The notes beneath the pieces are model-generated. The model saw only the letters and a program-made list of their open reading frames with translations, was not told where the DNA came from and did not search any database. A program made the position numbers and the translations under genes. DNA of 64,000 bases from an uncultured SAR86 cluster bacterium. Its GTDB lineage: Bacteria > Pseudomonadota > Gammaproteobacteria > Magnimaribacterales > D2472. The stretch spans positions 506,001 to 570,000 of the forward strand of contig CACIJE010000001.1 of the NCBI GenBank assembly GCA_902586925.1, read 5' to 3'. Each line of letters starts with the position of its first letter. The first letter of the stretch is position 1. This document shows positions 54,708 to 64,000 of this stretch, one piece after another.

Positions 54708-57700
54708 ATGAAGTTTATAAGTATTTTCTTAGAAAGACCAAGAATATTATTTCTTACCTTAGCATTTATTCTTCTCTCAGGGATCACATCCTTAAGTTCA
54801 GTACCAATTCAAGAAAATCCAGAATTAGCTGAAAGATGGGGTAACGTTGGAGTTTTCTATCCAGGAGCCTCACCTGAGAGGATTGAGACTCTAGTTGTAA
54901 ATGATTTGGAAATGAAATTAAGAGAAATTGTTGAGATTGATGAACTAGATTCAATAATTTCACAAGGTTACTCGAAAACTCATATTGAATTAGAAGATAG
55001 TGTTCCACCAGATAAAATTGAGGAGACCTGGTCAAGAATTCAAGGGAAAGTAGATCAGATAATTCCACCTAGTGATGTCAACTTAACACTTAACAGAACT
55101 GCTGGACCACCAATTACACTTGAATACATTATTGACTGGAAGGGCGATGGTGACCCGCCTTTAATAATGATGTCTAGATTGGCACAACAACTAAAAAGAA
55201 AATTAAGTTCTATAACACTAACAAAAGAAACGGCTATATACGGTGAGACGGACGAAGAAATTATTGTTGAGGTCGATCCAGCTAAAATGTCTTCTCTTAA
55301 TCTTACATTTCAAGACTTAGCAAAAGCAATTCGTTCATATGATAATAAAAAACCAGTTGGAGTAATTTCAGATAATAATTCCGAATTCTTAATAAGACTA
55401 AAAGATAATATAAATTCTCCTCAAAAAGTAGGTGAAATACCAGTAAAAATTATTAATGAATCAGAAATTATTAGACTTCAAGATATTGGCATCATTTCAA
55501 TTCAACCTGCTTCACCGATTGAAGATATATTTTTGTATAGAGGCAAGCAAGTTATTTCAGTCTCAACAACTGGAACTATGTCACAAAGAGTCTATGATTA
55601 CGTAGATAGAGCAGAGGCGGTTGTAGAAGAAATGAGAGAAGTTCTTCCTGAGGAATTCTCAATTGAAAGAATATATGACGAGTCTGTTTATGTTTCTTCA
55701 AAATTTAGCGAACTTATAAAAAGTTTCTCCTTAGCAGCTTTTTTTGTATTGAGTTTAAGTTTTCTATTGTTAGGAATTAGGCCTGGGTTAATTGTTACAG
55801 CAATTCTACCTTTCTCTGTTTCATTAGTCTTGTTAGGTTGTCAGCTTATTGGATTGCCACTTCATATGACATCGATTACTGGAATTATCATTGCTTTAGG
55901 ATTGTTAATTGATAACGGAATTATCGTTGTTGAGGATTATAAATTTAGAAGATCTGAGGGGTTAACAATAAAAGAATCTATCAACGAAACCCTTGTTCAA
56001 CTCACAACACCATTAGCTGCTGCAACAGGAACAACAGTATTTGCTTTTATGCCAATTGTAACGGGAGAGGGTTCAAGTGTTGAGTTTGTTGGAGGTCTTG
56101 CAATCACAGTAATTATGTCAATTGTTTCGTCACTAGTACTAGCTCTAATAATGGTACCAGTATTGATGAGTTATATGGAGAAAATACCTTACTTTGCAAA
56201 TATAAAAGTGCACGAAGAGGGCTATAGAAATAAAAATCTATTAAAAAAATATAGAGAATTTTTAACATGGTCTTTTGAAATACCTAGAAGGGCGATCATG
56301 ATATCTGTATCACTACCATTATTAGGATTTTTACTGTTTAATTCACTTGATAAAGATTTTTTCCCCTCAAGTGATAGAGATATGTTTAGGGTCCATATTG
56401 ATCTTCCAGAGAACTCATCTTCAATCAAAACTGCTGATAAGGCTAAAGCAATAAGAGAACAAATATTAGAAAGTAACCTTATAGAGATAGAAAATGACTA
56501 TTGGTTTGCTGGAAGAAGGATGCCAAGGGTACTAATGAACATTGTAGGAGGAAAAGAAAAAACTGGATCAAATAATACAGCTCAGGGTGTTTTTTTTGCA
56601 AAAGATTATTACGAAATGATTGATAACTTGCCAAAATTATCTAGATATATAGTTGCAAAAAATCCAGATGTAACAATATACATTGATAGCTTTTACTCAG
56701 GACCTCCATTTTTTTCAGACATAAGATATGAAATTTTCGGAGATGATGAAAATATTTTATTAGAACTTGGCTCTAAATTAGAGCTCATAATAAATAATGC
56801 TCCAGATATTAGTCATACGAGATCTGAGGCAACAAACTCCAATACAAACTTAGAATTTGAATTTGATAGTTCAAGTGTATCCTTATCAGGTAAAAATACA
56901 GAAATAATGGCCAATGAATTATTTGCAGCAAATAATGGGCTCGTAATAAGTTCTATGTTGGATTCAAATATTGAAATACCAATAAGAGTCAAAGGAATTG
57001 TTAGTTCATCAAATATAACAGGGGATACTAATTCTCTTTCAATACCAACATCAAATAACATTGATTTGATTGGAAATTATGCAAAAACTACCTTAAATAA
57101 AACTTCAAGCATTATTACAAGAATTAGCAGCCAGAGAGTAAATATCATCGAAGGATGGGTATGGACAGGAACTCTAGCGTCTGAAACCGAATCATATATC
57201 AAAGATGATGTTGAGAAATTTGAAAATAACTTACCACCTGGATATACACTTAAGCAAGGGGGTGAGGCTGAGGTTAGAGGTGACTCGCAATCACAAATAT
57301 GGTCATCTGCAATAATTTATATTTTTCTTATAACTGTTGGGCTGGTTTTTGCTTTAAATTCATTTAGAGAAACAGCATTAATTCTTTCAGTAGCAATTTT
57401 GTCAATGGGATTATCTTTTATGGGTTTAAAAATTGGATTTCAAAATTTTGGCTTTATCGCAACAATTGGAGCAATTGGTTTGATAGGCTTATCTATAAAT
57501 GACTCAATAATTGTTTTATCACACATAAAGGAAAGAGCAAAAAAATCATTCATGACAAAAGCTGATCTTATAGAAGTAGTTATAAGATCAACAAGGCACA
57601 TAATTACTACATCTTTAACGACTCTTGGAGGTTTTATTCCGTTAATTTTCGCGAGTATTTTTTTTAGACCATTAGCATGGGCAATGAGTATAGGAGTATT

Positions 57701-57770
57701 AGGAGCAACTTTGACAGCATTATTGTATATACCAGCAATGTATATTTGGATGAAAAAAATTAGGGCCTAG
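54708..57770 (+). CDS. RND-family inner-membrane efflux transporter
   Basis: A 1020-residue proton-driven exporter with the duplicated RND plan: helix 1 (about 10-28), a large periplasmic loop, helices 2-7 (about 335-530), then the repeat. The helix-4 motif GLLIDNGIIVVED has Asp402 aligned with AcrB Asp407 but Asn403 in place of Asp408. Helix 10 reads GLIGLSINDSIIVLSH, with Asn931 where AcrB has Lys940. It is nearer to a divergent marine RND subgroup than to AcrB; substrate unknown. No outer-membrane gene in the operon. Eleven-base overlap with the next, convergent gene. Confidence 0.95.
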   Translation: MKFISIFLERPRILFLTLAFILLSGITSLSSVPIQENPELAERWGNVGVFYPGASPERIETLVVNDLEMKLREIVEIDELDSIISQGYSKTHIELEDSVPPDKIEETWSRIQGKVDQIIPPSDVNLTLNRTAGPPITLEYIIDWKGDGDPPLIMMSRLAQQLKRKLSSITLTKETAIYGETDEEIIVEVDPAKMSSLNLTFQDLAKAIRSYDNKKPVGVISDNNSEFLIRLKDNINSPQKVGEIPVKIINESEIIRLQDIGIISIQPASPIEDIFLYRGKQVISVSTTGTMSQRVYDYVDRAEAVVEEMREVLPEEFSIERIYDESVYVSSKFSELIKSFSLAAFFVLSLSFLLLGIRPGLIVTAILPFSVSLVLLGCQLIGLPLHMTSITGIIIALGLLIDNGIIVVEDYKFRRSEGLTIKESINETLVQLTTPLAAATGTTVFAFMPIVTGEGSSVEFVGGLAITVIMSIVSSLVLALIMVPVLMSYMEKIPYFANIKVHEEGYRNKNLLKKYREFLTWSFEIPRRAIMISVSLPLLGFLLFNSLDKDFFPSSDRDMFRVHIDLPENSSSIKTADKAKAIREQILESNLIEIENDYWFAGRRMPRVLMNIVGGKEKTGSNNTAQGVFFAKDYYEMIDNLPKLSRYIVAKNPDVTIYIDSFYSGPPFFSDIRYEIFGDDENILLELGSKLELIINNAPDISHTRSEATNSNTNLEFEFDSSSVSLSGKNTEIMANELFAANNGLVISSMLDSNIEIPIRVKGIVSSSNITGDTNSLSIPTSNNIDLIGNYAKTTLNKTSSIITRISSQRVNIIEGWVWTGTLASETESYIKDDVEKFENNLPPGYTLKQGGEAEVRGDSQSQIWSSAIIYIFLITVGLVFALNSFRETALILSVAILSMGLSFMGLKIGFQNFGFIATIGAIGLIGLSINDSIIVLSHIKERAKKSFMTKADLIEVVIRSTRHIITTSLTTLGGFIPLIFASIFFRPLAWAMSIGVLGATLTALLYIPAMYIWMKKIRA

Positions 57771-57972
57771 AACAATTTTTTGAACAAAAATTCTTACCAT
57801 AATTTCTGAATACTAAATCCTGATGAACATACGTGCCACATGTATTACAAACAATCATCTCTTCTGATTGATTTTGATTATTTGAAAAAAAAATTGACAA
57901 AAAGGAAGAGCGTATAATTCTCACAAGAATGTATATCATAATTGGAATAAGAAGCGGGACTAATTTAATCAT
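57760..57972 (-). CDS. Small membrane-anchored zinc-ribbon protein (PP0621-like)
   Basis: A 70-residue protein with an N-terminal membrane helix (about 3-25, LVPLLIPIMIYILVRII) and a C-terminal zinc ribbon: CNTCGTYVHQ...FCSKNC, four cysteines in C-x2-C / C-x3-C spacing. Similar tiny proteins lie near bamD in many gammaproteobacteria; role unknown. Its start overlaps the bamD stop by eight bases. Confidence 0.8.
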   Translation of the reverse strand: MIKLVPLLIPIMIYILVRIIRSSFLSIFFSNNQNQSEEMIVCNTCGTYVHQDLVFRNYGKNFCSKNCSRP

Positions 57973-58786
57973 TATTTGATTTCATTGGTCTTTGAAGAAA
58001 ATTCCAAGACCATGAGGATTCTTTTGTTGATTCTTCTGAAACTCTATCAGGATAATTAATTTTAATAATTTTTCTTGTATCACTTAGAAGATCTACATAA
58101 CCCAATTTCTCATAGCATCTTTCTAAAATTTTTAGAGCTCTAAAATTTTCACTTGAATTAGGTATGTTCTCTACGACATACTTAGCTCTTCTTAAAGCAG
58201 CAACATATGCTGAAATCTTTAAATAGTAATCTGCAGCAGCAAGCTCATTTTTAGCAATCATATTTCTTAAATATATATTTCTTTGTTTTGCATAAGGTAC
58301 ATATTGGCTATCAGGAAATCTAGTTATAAATTCGTTTAATTCTGAAAATGATTCTTTGGCACCAGATATATCTCTGTTGGATATATCAGTATTTGTGAGC
58401 CTAATTAACATCTCTCTATCCCTTGTATAACTTGATAAACCTTTCATGAAATAAGCATAATCTATATTAGGATGTCTTGGGTTAAGCCTTATGAATTTTT
58501 CTGAAGCAGCATGAGCAGCTTCAGTTTCTGAATTCATAAAATAAGCATAAATTAGTTCAACCTGTGCTTGTTCAGCATATTTGCCAAAAGGATATCTTGT
58601 TTCAATGGCTTCAAGTGATTCAATTGCACCGAAATAATTTTTTGAAGACATTCTTTTTTGAGCCTGATCATAGTAGATTTTTTCTGGTTGTTCTATTTCT
58701 TGGCCATCAGATTTACAACCAACTAAAATCGCAGATGATATGCAAATAAAAGTAAAAAACTTTAGATTTTTTAATAATGTTTTCAT
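57965..58786 (-). CDS. bamD: Outer-membrane assembly lipoprotein BamD
   Basis: BamD is the essential lipoprotein partner of BamA for barrel insertion. The 273-residue protein has lipobox LVGC (Cys24) and TPR repeats: YYDQAQKRMSSKNYFGAIES, then LETRYPFGKYAEQAQVELIYA in part and LNPRHPNIDYAYFMKGLSSY. Divergent from rluD, the standard layout in gammaproteobacteria. Confidence 0.96.
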   Translation of the reverse strand: MKTLLKNLKFFTFICISSAILVGCKSDGQEIEQPEKIYYDQAQKRMSSKNYFGAIESLEAIETRYPFGKYAEQAQVELIYAYFMNSETEAAHAASEKFIRLNPRHPNIDYAYFMKGLSSYTRDREMLIRLTNTDISNRDISGAKESFSELNEFITRFPDSQYVPYAKQRNIYLRNMIAKNELAAADYYLKISAYVAALRRAKYVVENIPNSSENFRALKILERCYEKLGYVDLLSDTRKIIKINYPDRVSEESTKESSWSWNFLQRPMKSNND

Positions 58787-58871
58787 TGTTAGTTTTGTAA
58801 TTTTACCTGCATAATTTCATTTTGTTCCTTAAAAACATAAAATTAGAACATTTATTTATTAATTAGTTCAG

Positions 58872-59807
58872 ATGGAAGAAATAAAAATAGTTTCTCAAAA
58901 TTATTCTAAAACCAGACTAGACAAGGTTTGCGCACTAATGTTTGATGATTTCTCAAGATCAAAGTTAAAAAAATGGATCATTGACGGGAAAATTTTATTA
59001 AATAATGAAATTGCATCACCTAAAGAAATCGTCTTTGAGGGAGATGAAATATTTATAAATCCTGTTCTTGAAAGTGCTACTTCATGGAAACCAGAAAAAA
59101 TTGATTACGAAATTTTATATGAATCAGATGACTATGTAATAGTTAATAAGCCAAATGATTTAATAGTTCATCCTGGTTCTGGATGCGTTAATGGCACACT
59201 TGCGAATGGCTTACTCTTTGATTTTCCAGAATTAGAAAAAATACCTAGGGCAGGAATTGTCCATAGACTGGATAAAGATACTTCAGGAATTATGTTAATT
59301 GCCAGAACTGAAAAATTTAGAAATTATTTTGTTAAATCACTTCAAGAAAGAAAAATTATTAAACAGTACAAAGCTGTTGTTGTTGGCGAAATAAAAAGAA
59401 GTTTTGAAATTAATGAGCCTATTGGTAGAGATAAAAATAACAGAACCAAGATGTCAATTCGCAAAGATGGGAAAGAGGCTATATCTTTTATAAAGCCTAT
59501 TGAAAGCTTTGGGAACTACACATTAATTAACATATCAATAAAAACAGGAAGAACACACCAAATTAGAGTTCATTTAGATAGTAAAAAGTTTCCAATTATT
59601 GGAGATAAGACATACAACCCATCTAATAACCTTGCAAAAGATACTCCTAATGAGCTAATAAAAGATATAAGAGCTTTTCCTAGGCAAGCTCTTCACTCTT
59701 TTAATTTATCTTTTCAAGAAATGGATAGCAGTAAGATGGTTTCATATGAAACAAAAATACCAAAAGATATAGAGGTTTTAATAAAAACTATCAAAAAACA
59801 TTTTTAA
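58872..59807 (+). CDS. rluD: 23S rRNA pseudouridine synthase RluD
   Basis: RluD makes pseudouridines 1911, 1915 and 1917 of 23S rRNA, the last-but-one being the RlmH substrate encoded at 32.1 kb. The N-terminal S4 domain is at about 12-60 (TRLDKVCALMFDDFSRSKLK). Catalytic Asp is in AGIVHRLDKDTSGIMLIART (about 136). IKTGRTHQIRVHLDSKKFP is the other signature, here in part. 311 residues; divergent from bamD. Confidence 0.96.
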   Translation: MEEIKIVSQNYSKTRLDKVCALMFDDFSRSKLKKWIIDGKILLNNEIASPKEIVFEGDEIFINPVLESATSWKPEKIDYEILYESDDYVIVNKPNDLIVHPGSGCVNGTLANGLLFDFPELEKIPRAGIVHRLDKDTSGIMLIARTEKFRNYFVKSLQERKIIKQYKAVVVGEIKRSFEINEPIGRDKNNRTKMSIRKDGKEAISFIKPIESFGNYTLINISIKTGRTHQIRVHLDSKKFPIIGDKTYNPSNNLAKDTPNELIKDIRAFPRQALHSFNLSFQEMDSSKMVSYETKIPKDIEVLIKTIKKHF

Positions 59808-59822
59808 AAATTCGTAAAATAC

Positions 59823-59852
59823 TTGTTTTTAGGAGCAAGATTAATGTATAAA
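59823..59852 (+). promoter_or_regulatory. Candidate sigma-70 promoter of ilvB
   Basis: TTGTTT (59823-59828) and TATAAA (59847-59852) are 18 bases apart. The predicted transcript would start near 59859, leaving only about 16 bases before the ilvB ATG, which argues against an attenuator leader. Confidence 0.35.
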
Positions 59853-59874
59853 CATTTTTTCTTTATTAAAAAGT

Positions 59875-61611
59875 ATGAAATTAGCAGGCAATGACATATT
59901 AATTCAATCACTCATCAATGAGGGTGTTGAATATATTTTTGGCTATCCAGGGGGCGCTGCACTTCATATTTATGATGCAATTTTTAAGCAAAATAAAATG
60001 GAGCATATTTTAGTAAGGCATGAGCAAGGGGCTACTCACGCTGCTGATGGTTATGCCAGAGCTACAGGAAAACCAGGTGTTGTGTTAGTGACATCGGGAC
60101 CTGGAGCAACTAATGCAATTACAGGAATAGCTACAGCTTTTATGGATTCAATTCCTATGGTTGTAATATCAGGTCAGGTTGCAAAACATTTAATTGGAAC
60201 TGATGCATTTCAAGAAACGGATATGATTGGAATTTCTAGGCCTATTGTCAAACATAGCTTTACAGTTGAAAGTGCTGAAAATATACCAGAGATTGTAAAA
60301 CAAGCTTTTTATATTGCCACATCTGGCAGACCTGGACCAGTTGTTATAGACGTACCAAAAGATACAACTGCTCCGGATAAACTTTTTGAATTTAATTATC
60401 CTGATGAAGTAAATATTAGATCTTACAGCCCACCGATTGACCCAGAAAAAAATCAAATAGAAAGAGCTGTTGAAGCCATAATTGCAAGTGAAAAACCAGT
60501 AATCTATGCAGGTGGAGGAGCAATTAATAGTAATGCTTCTTCGGAACTTATTAAATTGAATGAAATTTTAAATTTTCCAGTTACTAACACCTTGATGGGA
60601 CTTGGAGTATATCCAGCGACAGATGAGAGATTCCTTGGAATGTTAGGAATGCATGGAACTTATCAGGCAAATATGGCAATGCATAATGCAGATTTAATTA
60701 TTGCTATTGGGGCAAGATTTGATGACAGAATCACAAACACACCAAAATTATTTGCACCAAATGCAAAAATTATTCATTTTGATGTTGATCATTCTTCTGT
60801 TTCAAAAATCATTGAAGCAAACATTGCTGTTTTTGGACAGGTTAAAAACTCCTTAAATGAAATAATTAAATTGTGTGAACTAAAAAAAGAAATGATTAAT
60901 ACAAAAAAAATTAGCTCATGGAAAAATCAAATTAAGGAATGGAAAAAATCTCATGGTTTGAATCATGACATGTATCTTGAAGATTCAGATGATTCTCCAA
61001 TAATGCCTCAAGCTGTAGTTCAACATGTTTACAACATAACAGAGGGAAAGGCATTTGTAACATCTGACGTCGGCCAACATCAGATGTTTGCTGCCCAATA
61101 TTATCATTTTGATGAACCAAGAAAATGGATAAACTCTGGTGGTTTAGGAACAATGGGCTTTGGTCTGCCATCAGCAATGGGGGTCAAACTTGCTTTTCCA
61201 AATGATGAGGTTGTCTGCATTACTGGGGAGGGTAGTATTCAAATGTGTATACAGGAGCTTTCTACTTGCACTCAATATAACTTACCTATAAAAATTATAA
61301 ATATAAATAATGAGGCTTTAGGTATGGTAAAACAATGGCAAGATATGAATTATGGTGGAAGGCACTCTGAAAGCACATATCAAAGTTCATTACCAAATTT
61401 TATTGAACTTGTTGAATCATACGGGCATGTAGGTATAAAAATTGAAAAAAACTCTGAGTTAAAAAGTCAGCTTGAGCGTGCATTTTCTCTTAAAGATAAA
61501 CTTGTATTTGTTGATGTATATGTTGATCCTGATGAACATGTTTATCCGATGCTTGTTGCACCAAATGGTAGCTTAAAAGATATGTGGCTAGATAAAGAAA
61601 CTAAAACATGA
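59875..61611 (+). CDS. ilvB: Acetolactate synthase large (catalytic) subunit
   Basis: This TPP- and FAD-dependent enzyme joins pyruvate units in branched-chain amino acid synthesis. The 578 residues include the catalytic glutamate in HILVRHEQGATHAADGYARA in part, the family GYPGGAALHIYDA, GPGATNAITGIATAFMD, and the TPP-phosphate motif VCITGEGSIQMCIQEL...NNEALGMVKQWQ. Four-base overlap with ilvH. TPP dependence links this to the thiamine uptake operon at 13.4 kb. Confidence 0.96.
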   Translation: MKLAGNDILIQSLINEGVEYIFGYPGGAALHIYDAIFKQNKMEHILVRHEQGATHAADGYARATGKPGVVLVTSGPGATNAITGIATAFMDSIPMVVISGQVAKHLIGTDAFQETDMIGISRPIVKHSFTVESAENIPEIVKQAFYIATSGRPGPVVIDVPKDTTAPDKLFEFNYPDEVNIRSYSPPIDPEKNQIERAVEAIIASEKPVIYAGGGAINSNASSELIKLNEILNFPVTNTLMGLGVYPATDERFLGMLGMHGTYQANMAMHNADLIIAIGARFDDRITNTPKLFAPNAKIIHFDVDHSSVSKIIEANIAVFGQVKNSLNEIIKLCELKKEMINTKKISSWKNQIKEWKKSHGLNHDMYLEDSDDSPIMPQAVVQHVYNITEGKAFVTSDVGQHQMFAAQYYHFDEPRKWINSGGLGTMGFGLPSAMGVKLAFPNDEVVCITGEGSIQMCIQELSTCTQYNLPIKIININNEALGMVKQWQDMNYGGRHSESTYQSSLPNFIELVESYGHVGIKIEKNSELKSQLERAFSLKDKLVFVDVYVDPDEHVYPMLVAPNGSLKDMWLDKETKT

Positions 61612-61895
61612 TTCAAAGGAAAGTATCTATTATTCTTGAGAATAAACCAGGAGCCTTAGTAAGAGTAGTTGGTTTGTTTCACCAAAGAGGTTACAACATA
61701 GAGAGCTTACACGTTGATCCAGTAAATGATCTTACAAAATATAAATATGTCGAGAAAAATTTAAATATAAAATTAAAAGAAGGTGAAGTTTCACATCTTA
61801 TAATATCCACAACTGTTAATGATAATTTGCTAAGGCAAATTTTGAGGCAAATAAATAAGTTGATAGATGTTCTTATTGCTGAGGAAGTTAAATGA
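61608..61895 (+). CDS. ilvH: Acetolactate synthase small (regulatory) subunit, ACT domain only
   Basis: A 95-residue ACT-domain subunit for valine feedback. [31 protein letters not shown] is the family start, shown in part ([20 protein letters not shown]). It is far shorter than E. coli IlvH (about 163) and near IlvN (96). The segment after [10 protein letters not shown] does not keep the usual S-R-M-T, instead reading [20 protein letters not shown], and the C-domain is missing. Overlaps ilvB and ilvC by four bases each. Confidence 0.88.
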   Translation: MIQRKVSIILENKPGALVRVVGLFHQRGYNIESLHVDPVNDLTKYKYVEKNLNIKLKEGEVSHLIISTTVNDNLLRQILRQINKLIDVLIAEEVK

Positions 61896-62935
61896 AAATT
61901 TTTTATGATGATGATGCAAATATTGAAATAATCCAAAAAATGCAAGTAACTATAATTGGTTACGGATCACAGGGTCATGCTCATGCTAATAATTTAAGCA
62001 ACTCAGGAGTTGATGTGACCATTGGTTTAAGGACAGGTTCATCCTCTTGGGAAAAGGCAACAGATGCTGGACTTAAAGTGAAAGCAGTTGAAGAAGCTGT
62101 AACAAATTCGGACTTAGTAATGATTCTAGCTCCAGACGAATTTCAAAAAGATATTTATGAAAAAAGTATCAAGCCAAATTTAAAAACTGATGCAATCTTG
62201 GCATTTGCTCATGGATTTAATATTCATTTCAAAAAGATTATTCCTGATTTATCAAATAGCGTTATTATGATTGCGCCAAAAGGCCCTGGTCATACAGTTA
62301 GAAGCACATATTTGAAAGGTGGCGGAGTTCCATCATTAATTGCTGTTTATCAAGATTCAAATATAGAGAATAATATATCTGCAAAAGAAATTGCTCTGTC
62401 TTATGCAAAAGCTAATGGCGGAACAAAAGCGGGTGTTCTTGAAACAACATTTAAAGAAGAGACTGAGACTGATTTATTTGGTGAACAAGCTGTATTATGT
62501 GGTGGTATAACTGCACTTATAAAAGCTGGTTATGAAACATTGGTCGAAGCAGGCTACAGTCCAGAAATGGCTTATTTTGAATGTCTTCATGAAACTAAAC
62601 TAATTACTGATTTAATACAAGAAGGTGGTATAGCAAACATGCATTATTCAATTTCTAATACTGCAGAATATGGGGACTATTTAAGTGGACCAAAAATAAT
62701 TACTGATAAAACTAAAGAGACAATGAAAGAAATTCTTAATAATATTCAATCAGGTAATTTTGCAAATGAATTTCTCGATGATTGCAGACAAAGCAACGAT
62801 GGTACAGGCGGACCTTTTATGAAATCTAATAGAGAGTCTACTGCAAATCATCCAATAGAAAAGGTTGGAAATGAGCTCAGATCAAGGATGAAATTCTTAA
62901 ATTCTGAGAAACTTGTAGATAAAGAAAAAAATTAA
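61892..62935 (+). CDS. ilvC: Ketol-acid reductoisomerase (class I)
   Basis: IlvC isomerises and reduces acetolactate. The 347 residues are class I length. The cofactor loop is [18 protein letters not shown], followed by [13 protein letters not shown], where Arg and Ser suit NADPH. The [18 protein letters not shown] and [17 protein letters not shown] segments give the metal site. It completes ilvB-ilvH-ilvC; the rRNA promoter starts 11 bases later. Confidence 0.97.
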   Translation: MKIFYDDDANIEIIQKMQVTIIGYGSQGHAHANNLSNSGVDVTIGLRTGSSSWEKATDAGLKVKAVEEAVTNSDLVMILAPDEFQKDIYEKSIKPNLKTDAILAFAHGFNIHFKKIIPDLSNSVIMIAPKGPGHTVRSTYLKGGGVPSLIAVYQDSNIENNISAKEIALSYAKANGGTKAGVLETTFKEETETDLFGEQAVLCGGITALIKAGYETLVEAGYSPEMAYFECLHETKLITDLIQEGGIANMHYSISNTAEYGDYLSGPKIITDKTKETMKEILNNIQSGNFANEFLDDCRQSNDGTGGPFMKSNRESTANHPIEKVGNELRSRMKFLNSEKLVDKEKN

Positions 62936-62945
62936 TAAAAAAGGC

Positions 62946-63012
62946 TTTCTTCTTATATATAACTCCGTTAGAATACGCTTCCCGACCATTGAGTCGGATA
63001 GTTCTTTAAAAT
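62946..63012 (+). promoter_or_regulatory. rRNA operon promoter and boxA-type antitermination leader
   Basis: TTTCTT (62946-62951) and TAGAAT (62969-62974) are 17 bases apart, followed by a GC-rich discriminator (ACGCTTCCCGACC) as expected for stringently controlled rRNA promoters. GTTCTTTAAAAT at 63001-63012 resembles boxA (GCTCTTTAACA), and the following GTGTGGGTGTTC recalls the leader of E. coli rrn operons. Confidence 0.6.
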
Positions 63013-63089
63013 ATTTGGTTACTCGTGTGGGTGTTCAAAATACGAGATAAAATTTAGATTTTTTATTTAAAAATCAACAAACATGATAT

Positions 63090-64000
<911 letters not shown>

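Noticed and set aside
59844..59894. A 16-codon frame (MYKHFFFIKKYEISRQ) overlapping the ilvB start, as a possible leader peptide
   Set aside because: It has few branched-chain codons, overlaps ilvB itself, contains the predicted -10 box and has no attenuator hairpin behind it.

Overview
The window reads as a slice of a small, AT-rich, streamlined marine gammaproteobacterial chromosome, most likely of the SAR86 type. This rests on a gammaproteobacterial-looking 16S gene, gammaproteobacterial gene neighbourhoods (tyrS/M23/anmK/erpA, bamD/rluD, rsfS-rlmH-mrdA-rodA-mltB-dacA, leuS-lptE-holA), a proteorhodopsin, very short gaps and many overlapping gene ends. The exact taxon is an inference. No insertion sequence, prophage, CRISPR array or integrated island is visible, and no stretch longer than about 300 bases lacks a gene.

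Layout. 1-10.4 kb: a partial PfkB-type kinase, hemL, hemG, a periplasmic unknown, erpA, anmK, an M23 peptidase, a short PutA, tyrS and an FKBP lipoprotein. 10.4-20.4 kb (the most accessory part): tRNA-Ile, a YciC-like membrane protein, a prolyl oligopeptidase, a TPP-riboswitch operon (TonB receptor, PnuC-type transporter, kinase), an odd integrase-N-terminus/membrane-tail protein behind a repeat array, NAD-dependent formate dehydrogenase, an SDR and a blue-tuned proteorhodopsin. 20.5-39.8 kb: coaD, mutM, tolC, parE-parC, a DUF2244 protein, PPi-type phosphofructokinase, mpl, a LON-domain protein, rsfS-rlmH-mrdA-rodA-mltB-dacA-aminotransferase, and the opposing leuS-lptE-holA run. 42.2-43.4 kb: aroQ between two shortened genes, a lone DsbD alpha domain and an AccB N-terminal stub. 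43.4-57.8 kb: an esterase, a double ABC ATPase, ilvD, hemB, trxA, rho, hemD-hemC-rsmD, a flavin reductase, and a TetR-controlled RND pump with twin operators. 57.8-64 kb: a zinc-ribbon protein, bamD, rluD, ilvB-ilvH-ilvC and the start of an rRNA operon.

How the genes work together. Five heme genes (hemL, hemG, hemB, hemC, hemD) are dispersed through the window. Three branched-chain amino acid loci (ilvD, ilvBH, ilvC) are present. The cell-wall set (anmK, mpl, mrdA, rodA, mltB, dacA, M23) covers synthesis and recycling. Vitamin B1 appears to be imported under riboswitch control. Light (proteorhodopsin) and formate (FDH) are two possible auxiliary energy sources. Seven of the ten convergent gene junctions overlap, so most genes have no room for an intrinsic terminator; the only long convergent gap, before proteorhodopsin, carries a strong bidirectional one.
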